DNA of 64,000 bases from Apricaphanius iberus (taxonomy: Eukaryota > Chordata > Actinopteri > Cyprinodontiformes > Aphaniidae), in NCBI GenBank assembly GCA_028564705.1, contig JAPXFQ010001964.1, positions 620,001 to 684,000 of the forward strand, read 5' to 3'. A model generated the notes under the pieces. That model saw nothing but the letters and a program-made list of their open reading frames with translations. It made no database searches and was not told where the DNA came from. The position numbers were made by a program, and so were the translations under genes. Shown here in pieces: positions 11,473 through 21,752 of this stretch. How positions within the stretch are numbered: the first letter of the stretch is position 1; the number at the start of each line of letters is the position of its first letter.

Positions 11473-12159
11473 CCTTTTCTTATCAATAAAAAAAAATGAA
11501 AAATACAAGAAATAAAATTTTAGGGCCTGATGTATCAATATTCCTCATAATGGTCGCAATATTGCGCCCTTGAGAAACATTTTGCACCTGTCCTTCATTT
11601 GCGGATGATATATTAAGATTGCATGAGCAATTCATAATATGCGCAAGGGGCAAAATTCAAATGAAGACTTTGTAGCTGCTGCTTTGAGCTGCACCACACC
11701 TCTCTCGAAAGAGGGGGAATATGTGCATGGGAAAACTACATATGTATCAATTCTATGTTTGATACAGAGCTAATTACTATTAGATTAGAATGTTGTGAAT
11801 CATATTTCTCATTTGTCAGCATTAATCTTAAAGCGCAGTGTACATGCGCTGCTCTCTGCTCCATGTCGGCATCATAATCAAGAATCGGTTTTGTTAGAGC
11901 TGCTAAATGGATCGCGGGCGCAATGCTCTCTGCGGAATCTTAGTAAATCAGCTAGTCTGTTTTTGCCAAGCTGTGCAGTTTGCAACTGTTTTAACAAGTG
12001 TAAACCATTGATAATTAAGGCCCTAATTCCACCCAGTTATCATAGCTCAACTTTTGCCATGTCCATATTTCACCGACTCACAAATTATCAATGAATGAAA
12101 TACTAGTTGAAAAAACCCACACCTGTCAAAAGTGTAGCATAATCTTATACTTTAAAATA

Positions 12160-12485
12160 GCCTGTAATGTACTGTATCGTTATAGGATAAAGTTAACTGA
12201 TACCATGAACTGATAATTAAAATGTGTAAACTCTGCAATAATTTAAAAGAAAATGTTAATTTTTTAATTTGAAATTTTTTCTTTGTAAGTAATTTTTATT
12301 AATATTTTTAGTTTTTACAGAATTCACTATTATCTGTTGTAACAAGCAGAGAAGAAAATAAAACCAATTCATTGCACTTTTTGTGTGGTAGAAGTATTGG
12401 CATTGGTACCCGGTATCGGTAAATACTCTGATCCAAGTATCGGTATGATATCGGTTTTGAAAAAAGTGGTATCGTTGCATCCCTA
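12160..12485 (-). mobile_element. hAT-like MITE, copy 1
   Basis: Read on the minus strand it starts TAGGGATGCAACGATACCAC and continues through CCGATACTTGGATC and CCAATGCCAATACTTCTACC. The same order occurs on the plus strand at 52217-52512, so the two are opposite-orientation copies of one family. The distal end is degraded and no target duplication was found. There is no coding capacity. Confidence 0.7.
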
Positions 12486-12619
12486 CTTTCAAATATTACA
12501 CATCCAAGGTCTAATCAACAAACACTTTAGCTTCTAAAGAGAACTTTTAAACTTTTTGTGAGTTCTATATGAGATGGAGTCGTATAAAACAAAATTTTCT
12601 TAAAAAGAACAGATCTTAC

Positions 12620-12776
12620 CTTATGTAAGATGTCACAAATATGGAGACAGTCTCTGGCCAGATACACCGTTCCTTTTCAGGAAAACAGTTATCTGTGAAA
12701 ATGTAAGACTGTAGAGCTCTGCCATAAAGGTTGCCTTCAGGTGATGTGTTGTGATTCTCTCAGATTCTGCATTCAT
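12620..12776 (-). other. Putative minus-strand exon (157 bp)
   Basis: The minus strand has a polypyrimidine tract ending TTTCTTTGCAG at the acceptor and CATAAG/GTAAGATC at the donor. The exon would begin exactly with ATG and reads MNAESERITTHHLKATFMAE and on, for 47 codons to a TGA. The peptide is not one I recognise. It may be a 5' UTR exon (possibly of liph, 4.5 kb downstream on the same strand) or a non-coding RNA exon. Confidence 0.3.
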
Positions 12777-14025
12777 CTGCAAAGAAACAAAGTGAAAATC
12801 AAAACACTGATAAGTTTTTCATTGTTTATAATATTTGTCATTTTTTCCCCTTTATAATAGTTAACATCTATTCATATGAGCAATTTGAAGTCAGATATGC
12901 ATAGCTCCAGAAAAACATAATATACAATCTAAAAGTTGGAAATCCAGTCAGCCATATCTACAATTGGTTGATTCTTTTGTCCAAACCAACTACCTCTTCC
13001 AATTTTGTCTTTAAAGGTATAGACTTTTTACTGCGATTGAATCCCTATTAAATAAATCTTAAAGATACTTCTACGGGCTAACAAAACATAAAGACTTTTT
13101 GGACATGCTTTTATCTATTTTTATGAGTAAAAGATTACCTACATTTTAAGCTTGAGTAGCCTACATCACCTCCAAGCTGAATTTGCAGCCTTTGCAACAC
13201 ATATGCATAGTAAGCCTAAAATACCTTTATTATAGTGTATTAGCACTTCCAAAGGTATACAACAAAATACATAAGGAAACACACTTAACTTAACATCATT
13301 CCAAGGGTTGAAGCCGAGGGAGAAGTCCTCTGAAGAGCCACCATGAAGGATTTATCCTGCTCGAAGCAGCAGCCGTGTTGCCTTAGTTGTGCCTGAGGGC
13401 GTGTTTTGTAGGGGCGTGGTTTGTAGTGGCTGTGGTGGCTGCAGACTGTAGCTACACCTTACTCCTGGCATGCAGATGGATCCTGCTCATTCCTGGTTAT
13501 TGACCAATAGTAGAGGAGTTGGACCAAGAAGGGCTGCCCTCCTCTTTTGCACAATGAGGCAGAAATGCATAAGGTAAAATAAAAATACATACATACATAC
13601 AGTGTCTTGAATTTTCATTGTATTTTACAATGACAATAAATCTGAATCTGCTTTCTCATTATGCTAAAATCAAACTAGTGCAAAATTAAATAAATGATTA
13701 TTAAACCGCGCTATTACAAAAACAAACAGCATGTTAATGCCAGAGGTCTGGACGAAATGAAACAAATGGGTTTACCTCATGGCCTATATGTAGCATAAGG
13801 CAGTAAGGTTAGTGTAATATCTCAAAGAGTGACCAGGCATACATTTTCAAATCTGGGGCTCCTTAGCTTTATTTTTGGCTCAGAACAAACACTGGTGACT
13901 CACAACATAGACATGTATAAACACTAGATGAAGCAAGCCGGATTTCGGCAGCGTAGCTAAACAGCGGCCATTTTACTGCAGTCAACTGACGAGCCCGGCT
14001 CCGTGGTAGCAGTTGGAATGTGAGT
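12777..14025. other. Intergenic, no gene recognised
   Basis: No exon is supported. A G/C-richer patch at 13370-13560 (TGTTTTGTAGGGGCGTGGTT and the following GTGGCTGTGGTGGC) and a short (ATAC)n at 13588-13603 stand out. The patch could be a CpG-poor regulatory segment or an old repeat. Confidence 0.3.
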
Positions 14026-14027
14026 GA

Positions 14028-14370
14028 TCAGCTTACATAAAAATACTCAATGAAATCTTTACGGATTTACAAGCGGTTTGCCTTATTACAAACGTAACTA
14101 TACACAGGCTTGATACAGGCTAATTGTACATGTTGAAATTACTGCTTTTGATCTCAGAAAGTGACTGTTATGAACTATAGTTTTGTCCTCCCTGATTGCA
14201 TGTTATGACGGCTGATCAGGTTGAATGAAAATACTCTTAACTCAATGAAATATTTACAGATTTAGAAGCGGTCTGACCTATTACAAACCATCGTACACGT
14301 AAATTTGATACAAGATAATTGTATATGTTGGAATCATCGTTTTGATTTCAAAACACGATTTAATTGTGAA
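14028..14370. repeat. Diverged tandem duplication, two ~190-bp units
   Basis: Unit 1 (about 14028-14160) carries TCAATGAAATCTTTACGGAT, GATACAGGCTAATTGTACAT and TGTTGAAATTACTGCTTTTGA. Unit 2 (about 14215-14350) carries TCAATGAAATATTTACAGAT, GATACAAGATAATTGTATAT and TGTTGGAATCATCGTTTTGA in the same order and spacing. The divergence shows that the duplication is old. Confidence 0.65.
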
Positions 14371-14764
14371 CCATGTGTCCCATGGCAATTTCCAGGCGGC
14401 TTGGGTCGTTTAAAAAGACTGAGATATATTAAATCAAAGGTTATTGATGTTTTTTTTTTCTTCAGGAATATACCTTATATTTTCAAAGATTCAGATCACT
14501 ATGCCTGATCTTTGTGCAGCCTATGAATGCTCGAATCGCCGTGGTGTTTAAACCAGACAACGTGGGATCACCTTTCATGTGTAAGCCCGAACAATAACAA
14601 AGATTGCTGCATTCACATATGACTGATTCACATATGACTGATCCTTTCCACATGCAAATTGGAAATTATGACTCTGTGTTCAATTGATTTTGTGGTCTTT
14701 GTACTTGCACACAAAAATCACGTGCATACATTGATAGCAAATATGTAAGAAAATCTGCGCAGGA
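14371..14764. other. Intergenic, no gene recognised
   Basis: No supported gene. A short direct repeat CACATATGACTGATTCACAT lies near 14616-14642. Confidence 0.3.
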
Positions 14765-15679
14765 CATACCATACCATACCATACCATACCAATTTATTTA
14801 TAGAGCACATTTCTACACAGCCGAGGCTGACCAAAGTGCTGTACAGTATTAAAAACATATGCAACCAAACACGCAAAAGAAATATTAAAATAGCACAGTG
14901 AATACCATAAAATAACAAAATAAAATAAACAGGGATATAGCGGACTAGGTCAAATTAAAAGCCAAAGAATAAAAGTGAGCCTTCAGGCGTGATTTAAAAA
15001 CAGAGAGAGAGGGGGCCATCCTCACTACCAAAGGAAGCTGGTTCCAGAGATGAGGGGCACAGAGCGAGAATGCACGTTCTCCACGTCTCCTCACCCGAAC
15101 CCCTGGCACCCGCAAGAGGCGGTGGTCTGCTGACCGAAGGGTCCGACCCGGTATGTAGGGCTGAACCATGTCAGACAAGTAAGGGGGCACATACAAGTAA
15201 AGTGATTTAAAAACAAAAAGTAAAATCTTAAATTGTATCCGGTAACGCACTGGGAGCCAGTGCAGGTGGGCCAGGACGGGAGTAATATGCTCTCTTTGTC
15301 TAGTGCCAGTTAAGAGGCGGGCGGCCGCATTTTGCACCAGCTGAAGGCGCGCCACTGCAGCAGAGGTAGATCCATACAAGAGGGAGTTTGCGTAGTCCAG
15401 ACGCGAAATTACAAATGCGTGGAGCACTGTATGGAAGTCACGCCTAGTCAGGATGGACTTAATTTTAGACAGCCGGCGCAGCTGAAAAAAACAAGAACGA
15501 ACCACCTGACTGATGTGGGAGTCCATCCGCAATTCAGGGTCCAAAATAATACCAAGGTTTGTAACAGTCGGCTTCAATAAAGTAGAAAAACAGGGCGGCA
15601 GAACAGGGCTACCTGCAGTGGAAGAGGGAGGAACAAACAAAATCGCCTCCAACTTGGACATATCAATTGTGTTTGGCAA
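14765..15679 (-). pseudogene. L2-type LINE ORF2 3' half with 3' tail
   Basis: A 244-codon minus-strand open frame (14945-15679) encodes the post-catalytic part of a LINE reverse transcriptase. It contains NLGIILDPELRMDSHISQVV, then ISRLDYANSLLYG, LQLVQNAAARLLTGTRQREH, LHWLPVRYRIQFKILLFVFK and APHLWNQLPL. This order is the hallmark of L2/Maui-type elements. The catalytic FADD region and the endonuclease are missing (5'-truncated). The 3' UTR (14765-14944) contains the antisense of TGCTCTATAAATAAATTGG and ends in a (TATGG)n tail at 14768-14791. The frame is long and undamaged, so the insertion is relatively young. Confidence 0.88.
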
Positions 15680-15764
15680 ATAAGACTACCAACCTCATTG
15701 TTTTCAAAAAAATCTTTATAAAATTGCTTTTTACAACTGATAAGTGGATACAGATGTCAATAAT

Positions 15765-17697
15765 GAGGTATGGGAGGGGAGGTATGGGAGGGGATGAAGA
15801 CCATCACTGGCTGCAGCTCAAAGAAAGGAGCCCCCATTGAGGCTGATGTGGGAAGAGCAAACCAGTTAAACCAGTTTTTTAATAGGTTTGATCTCCCTGC
15901 ACCTACGAACACACCAACCCCCACCCACCCAACCCCACAAGCCATCTCCAGCACAGAGGAGGACACCTCCCCTCCCCCGCTCACACCACCCACCATCACA
16001 GCAGCTCAGGTATGTGGAGAGCTGAGGAGGCTACGCCCCGGCAAAGCTACAGGTCCAGATGGGGTCTCCCCCAGACTACTGAAGACGTGTGCGCAGGAAC
16101 TGGGACACCCCCTACAGCGTATCTTCAACCTGAGCCTGGGACAGGGGAGGGTCCCCCAGCTGTGGAAGACATCCTGCATCATTCCAGTCCCCAAGAAACC
16201 ACATCCTGGGGAGCTGAACGACTTCAGGCCGGTCGCCCTGACGTCCCATGTGATGAAGACCATGGAACGGCTGCTGCTCCATCAACTGAGGCCACAGACC
16301 CACCACGCTCTCGACCCTCTGCAGTTCGCTTACAGAGAGAAGGTTGGAGTGGAGGATGCCATCATCTTCTTGCTTCACCGCTCTCTCTCTCACCTGGACA
16401 GAGGCAGTGGTGCTGTGAGGATTACATTTTTGGACTTCTCGAGCGCCTTTAACACCATCCAGCCTCTGCTCCTCAGGCACAAACTGACAGAGATGGGAGT
16501 AGGATCAGACCTGGTGGCATGGATTACAGACTATCTGACCGGCAGACCTCAGTACGTTCGACTGGGGGACTGCAGGTCCGACACTGTTACCAGCAACACT
16601 GGAGCACCGCAGGGAACTGTGCTCTCTCCGGTCCTGTTCACCCTGTACACGTCCGACTTCCAGTACAACTCGGAGCTCTGCCACGTGCAGAAGTTCGCGG
16701 ACGACACAGCTATCGTTGGCTGTATCAGGAGTGGACAGGAGGAGGAATACAGGGAGTTGATCCAACGTTTTGTCACGTGGTGCGACTTTAACCACCTGCT
16801 CCTAAACGCCACCAAGACCAAGGAGATGGTGGTGGACTTTAGGAGAATCAGGCCGCACCTTGAGCCTGTCAACATCAAAGGTGACTGTGTGGAGGTGGTT
16901 CACACCTACAAATACCTGGGAATGCAGCTGGATGACAAACTGGACTGGACTGCCAACACAGACGCCCTGTGCAGGAAAGGACAGAGCCGTCTGTACTTCC
17001 TCAGAAGGCTGGCGTCATTCAACATCTGCAAGAAGTTGCTACAGATCTTCTACCAGTCTGTAGTTGCGAGCGCCCTCATGTACGCAGTGGTGTGTTGGGG
17101 GGGCAGCCTCAAGAAGAAAGACGCTGGACGCCTGAACAAACTGGTGAGGAAGGCAGGTACTGTTGTTGGCACAGAGCTGGACAGCCTTACATCTATGGCA
17201 GATAAACGGACTCTGAACAGGCTACTGTCCATCATAGACAGTCCACACCATCCACTGCACAACGCCATCTCCAGGCAGAGGAGCAGCTTCAGTGACAGAC
17301 TGCTGTCATTGTCGTGCTCCACTGACAGACTGAAGAAATCGTTCCTCCCCCACGCCATGCGGCTCTTCAACAACTCTAGGGGGAGGGCGATAAAATCAAC
17401 CATAGAACACTGGACTTAATGCTAATCACACCATGCACCTTCAGTCACACATGCACTTTATCATACACATACATCTACAAGTTGGACTCTAAGTATGTAC
17501 AAACTGACCATTACTCAACTGTTTTTGCATACTGACATCTGCACAACTGCACTGAACTGGACTGGCAGACATTATAGTTTTTTATACCATTATATTTGAC
17601 CTTTGTTCTTCTTTTAAATTTTTATATTGTATTTTCCCTGCATGCCCCTGTGTTCCCGTAAGCTGCTAGAACTGTGAATTTCTCTTGGATATGAATA
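15765..17697 (+). pseudogene. Rex1-like (jockey/CR1-group) LINE, RT-containing 3' part
   Basis: A 549-codon open frame ending at 17419 covers most of a non-LTR reverse transcriptase. Visible landmarks: GKATGPDGVSPRLLK, WKTSCIIPVPKK followed by DFRPVALTS, FAYREKVGVEDAI, the palm segment ITFLDFSSAFNTI, NTGAPQGTVLSPVLFTLYTSD, the catalytic KFADDTAIV, and TYKYLGMQLDDKLDW. All catalytic aspartates are present. The 5' part, including the endonuclease, is missing, so the open frame starts inside ORF2 (5' truncation near 15765, next to a short GGTATGGGAGGGG duplication). The 3' UTR runs to GAATAAAG and is followed directly by a (TATC)n tail, as is usual for these elements. The uninterrupted frame points to a young copy, but one that cannot move alone. 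Confidence 0.9.
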
Positions 17698-17700
17698 AAG

Positions 17701-17771
<71 letters not shown>

Positions 17772-17805
17772 ATCTATCTATCTATCTATCTATCATCTAT
17801 CTATC
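17698..17805. repeat. (TATC)n microsatellite, LINE 3' tail
   Basis: A nearly pure tetranucleotide run follows the GAATAAAG of the upstream LINE, with two small phase slips near 17770 and 17794. Its position suggests it grew from the LINE tail. Confidence 0.9.
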
Positions 17806-17910
17806 GAATTAATGGACCTATCCTGAGTCTACAACAGGGCTGGTGGAAGTGGTGCATTGGCTACTTTTTTATTTTAACTTGGGTGGCTAAGCTCTTTTGA
17901 TTCCAAACCT

Positions 17911-18375
17911 GGTCTCAATCAAATGATATCTGACATGCTGGGAAGACGACATCAGGAAGACGAGACCAAATATGGAAATGTTGAACTTGTGTTGGACACC
18001 ATGGCCATAAAGAAGCACATCCAGTAGGATCCCCACACACAAACTATCTCTGGATTAGTGGACATGGGGGATCAATTGAACGAGAGAGACGTTGCTTCTG
18101 AGGCTCTTGTTTTTATGGTGGTTGGGCTTCGGGGGTATTGGAAGGCTCCAATTGCCTATTACTTGACAAAGATGCTACCACCAGAAACACAAAAGGTCTT
18201 GGTGGAGCATACCCTGGAAGAGCTCCTTTATCGTGGAATAAGGGTGGTGTGCATGACGATGGATGGCCATGCATCCAATATCAGCTCATCCCTCATCCTG
18301 TCACCCACGATAAGGTGTTTGTTATGATGGATGCTTGCCACATGTTGAAGTGGACACACAACATGTTCCAGGTAC
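17911..18375 (+). pseudogene. P-element-type transposase relic (THAP9-like)
   Basis: The plus strand encodes a catalytic-core fragment: GLNQMISDMLGRRHQ, then KYGNVELVLDTMAIKKHIQ, a TAG stop (18025-18027), DPHTQTISGLVDMGD, DVASEALVFMVVGLRGYWKA, RGIRVVCMTMDGHASN, and after a frameshift near 18290-18310 the MMDACHMLKWTHNMF segment. This matches the middle of P transposase/THAP9 proteins. The DNA-binding THAP domain, the start and the C-terminus are absent. The stop and the frameshift make it non-functional. Its 3' edge runs straight into a BEL/Pao integrase. Confidence 0.75.
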
Positions 18376-19113
18376 ATGCTGCGTAATGCCTATTTGTTTT
18401 GGTTGGCTCTATTCGGTGGCACACCGTTTGGACTCCTTTGTGATAATGATACCAACTTTGTTGGAGGAGAACGGGAGTTAAGGGAGGCATTTGACGCCAT
18501 AGCACCAGAACTGCAAGATCAGCTGGCAAGACAGAAAATGTCTTTCCAGTTCAATCCTCCAAGTGCTCCACATTTTGGCGGGTCCTGGGAGCGGGAGGTT
18601 AGATCTATGAAAACAGCACTCAGAGTCATCCTTAAAGAGCAGTTAGTGCCAGAGCCGGTTCTGTACACCGTTCTCGTTGAAGTTGAGGGAATTTTGAATG
18701 CTAAGCCACTCGGATACGTCTCAGCTGACGCTGCCGACCCTGAACCCATTACGCCACATATTCTACTTATGGGACGTCATGATTCCTCACTGCCACAGGC
18801 CCTGTATAACTCCAGCAGTATTTTGGGGACACGAAAATGGAGGCATAGTCAGGTGCTAGCGGACAACTTTTGGTCGACTTTCATCCGACAATACCTACCA
18901 CGCCTACAAGGGAGCTCTAAATGGCAGACTGATGAGGACAAGCTTTCTGTAAGACAAGTGGTTCTAATAGTTGATCCACAACTTCCACGAGCCCTCTGGC
19001 CAGTGGGCAAAGTGCTCAAGATCTACCCTGGAGCAGACGGGAAAATCAGAACAGTTACTGTTAAGGACAAGATCTACATCCTGTCCGTCACCAGGCTCAT
19101 CCGGCTGCCATAA
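18376..19113 (+). pseudogene. BEL/Pao LTR-retrotransposon integrase fragment with DUF5641
   Basis: A 245-codon frame to a TAA encodes the end of a BEL/Pao Pol polyprotein. From FWLALFGGTPFGLLCDNDTN (second catalytic Asp) it runs through NPPSAPHFGGSWEREVRSMK (third catalytic residue, Glu) and LNAKPLGYVS, then the C-terminal DUF5641-type segment with KWRHSQVLADNFW and VDPQLPRALWPVGKV. The first catalytic Asp, RNase H, RT, protease, gag and both LTRs are missing from this window. It is a truncated relic that could not integrate by itself. The apparent start codon at 18376 is an accident of the junction with the P-like fragment. Confidence 0.85.
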
Positions 19114-19210
19114 CCTAATTGTAACCCTGACAATAAAACCACATTTTGAGCCTCAAAAATGCCCTCAAACTTGTGGGAACTGGGATTCTGGTCCAGACAA
19201 GGGCTGTCGG

Positions 19211-21370
19211 TAGGGGTGGGCGGTATGGCAAAATTTTCATATCACGGTATTTCTAAAAACCATAATTGTATTATCGTATTTAACTGTATTTTTTGTCATA
19301 CAAGACTGTTCATATCCACATTATCTTATAAGAATGACGAATATAAAAATTTCCTTTAAATAGCCCATTTTACTGCCATATGGACTGCAACATGTTTTTC
19401 CGGACACAGGTGAATGATATGAAAATAATTAAAATTATTATGATTCTAGTAGACATTCTTGATGTTCTAAGGCTGAATGTATAATTTTTTACAAACCTCA
19501 CGTTGGCGCAAGCAACAAATTGCATCTTCGAATTGCTTTGCATGTAGTACTGAAGAATCCCGCTAGGGGGTAGGGTATAGACTCAGACCGGATTTTGCCA
19601 AAGAAGAAGTAAAATAAACATGGCGACCGTAGGTGATTATTAGCTAGTTAATATTCAGATAACAACAGAGAAAAAGACGACAGAAGTACCGTAGATGGTA
19701 TGTAAAACATATTTACCGCTATTTTTGATTTCTTTCCTACTGGTTTTGCCGCCATTGACCACATTTACCTACAGACGGTCAAGTAGCGCTCAACACTTCC
19801 CCCTACTGGTTTCTCTCAATAGCATTTGTAAAAGGTATGCCGTTCGGTTCTCGTTTTACATTTTAAAGCCGATGAACATTTTAAACCATAGACGAGGCTC
19901 CTCTTTTTTGGAATCACTTCATCACAATTGTGTGCTTCGTTCCTGCCAGTAGCTGTACTTAGTTAAAAACTATATTTTCTAGGGGTGGGAGGAAAAATCG
20001 ATTCACGTCTGAATCTCGATTCCTATTTAACAAGATTCAGAATCGATCCGAAATGTTTGAGAATCGATTCTCAAAAAATATGTTTTCTGAACCTTTTTAC
20101 CTTTTCGCTTCACGTAGTGTTTGTCATGCAACGACCACCGTCGCATTGACAGGTCTGATGCGCCGTTGGCTAGCTAGCGCTAGCTGGTAGCGCTAGCTAG
20201 CTGTAGCCGCCAGGCTAAAGCTTCAGCATGAAAGACGAAAGAGAAATCTAGCCCACCCCATCTTTGCTGTAGGTAAATGTTTGGGCCGTCTAAAAGGCCT
20301 TCTTCATGCTAATGACACTCTTGGCTAAAGTTTTGTTTTTTTATAAATCTGCAAGTATATAAGAGCGATCTTTCTTTATAAGCTACACATAAACATCCAG
20401 CATTGCTGTACACCTGTGGCGCTTTCAAGGAAGTCCGAAATATACGGTGAGTTCAATAACATTAGGACTTTTAAGATTTCTAACAAAAACAATGAAAATA
20501 ATAATATAAGCCATAAATGTTTGTTTAATGATGGTTGATAAGCAACATTTGGTGCATACTAAATATTTTCAATGTATTTTCTACTACGTACCAAAGAACA
20601 CACAAAATGCATAATATATTTATTTGTTTTCTTAAAATATATCAGCATTTTTTTTTTCAAGATTAGAAATTTTGTTTAAAAGGTCTTGGATGTCCAGTTG
20701 CAATTTCATGTCTTGTTACTTTTGAACCAGTTCCCTTCTCTCAACATAGATTGCAAAATCCATTTTGTGTTGATGCCCTATTACATTCATGGCACACTTC
20801 ATCACAGACACTTGGCAGATCAAGTTGTGTGTATTACAAACACAAATGATGAATGAAAGAGTATTGATTAAGAAAAAAAAAATATTTGAATCGAGAATCG
20901 CTTCTGAATCGAGAATCATTTCTGAATCGAATTGTCACCCCAAGAATCGGAATCGAATTGAATCGTGAGATGTTGTAAGACTCCCATCCCTAGTAATCAG
21001 TAGTTAATGCAGTGTGTGGCCACTACATGGTTTATACTGAAAGGATAATTGATCTAATATGTTCTTTTGGCGATTTTGAACACAAGAAGTTGTAGGAACT
21101 TAACAAAAAACGGCTGCTGTGTTTGTTTCCATGTGTTTTTAGAGTATTATATAATCCGCACTTCTAGAAGTGAGATTCCCACCCCCTAATATTTTCTACA
21201 CTGTGGTGAAGAGCACGTAGCAGTGAAATGGGTCCTGGCTGAAACACTTGCCCATATTAAACGTTCGGGAAGTTGTCGGAGATATTCACCGGTTTAGGGG
21301 TATATTAAAAATTCATATAACGAAAATAAACACCGGTTTTCGGTATGAACCGGTATACCGCCCAGGCCTA
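19211..21370. mobile_element. Non-autonomous hAT-like element, outer copy
   Basis: The left end TAGGGGTGGGCGGTATGGCA (19211) mirrors the right end ATACCGCCCAGGCCTA (ends 21370), and subterminal CACGGTATTT / GAACCGGTAT words follow. The flanks GCTGTCGG (19203-19210) and GCTGTTCG (21371-21378) match at 6 of 8 positions, consistent with a decayed 8-bp hAT target duplication. No transposase frame is present. It contains another element at 19980-20992. Confidence 0.7.
19980..20992. mobile_element. AATCGATT-family hAT-like element nested in the above
   Basis: The element starts TAGGGGTGGGAGGAAAAATC and ends TAAGACTCCCATCCCTA, giving short inverted ends, with arrays of GAATCGATTC and GAATCGAGAATCG words inside both ends. 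No clear 8-bp target duplication is visible. The interior includes GCTAGCGCTAGCTGGTAGCG, an imperfect palindrome near 20168. It has no coding capacity. Confidence 0.6.
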
Positions 21371-21752
21371 GCTGTTCGTCCACATGAGAATAGTAAACTT
21401 CCAATTTTTGGTCCTCACGAAGACAGTAATACCATGTCCACACATCACACACACACACACTTATGTAAATAAATGTACACACAACTTAATATGCTGCTAA
21501 TTTTCTACTTCCTGAATAACACATAACCACTCTAAACTATCATTAGGCCTTCATCCCACAAGGGCTACAACTAAAACAAACAATTTTGTTATTATATATA
21601 TATATATATACTTCGTTATGAAACAAATTTTTAATATACCACTATACCGCTGTATAGCTCATGTCCGGAATAGCTTAGGTCCTGAACATTTAGTGTTAGG
21701 AAGTGTTTCAGTGGGGACAGATTTCACTGCTACACGCTCTTCACCACAGTGA
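21371..21752. other. Spacer between repeats
   Basis: No gene is seen. It holds (CA)n near 21437-21461 and (TA)n at 21594-21610. Confidence 0.4.

Noticed and set aside
16006..17403. Several antisense and alternative-frame open frames inside the Rex1-like LINE
   Set aside because: By-products of the long, GC-rich RT frame on the plus strand.
17685..17900. 71-codon frame across (TATC)n
   Set aside because: Microsatellite translation plus chance flank.
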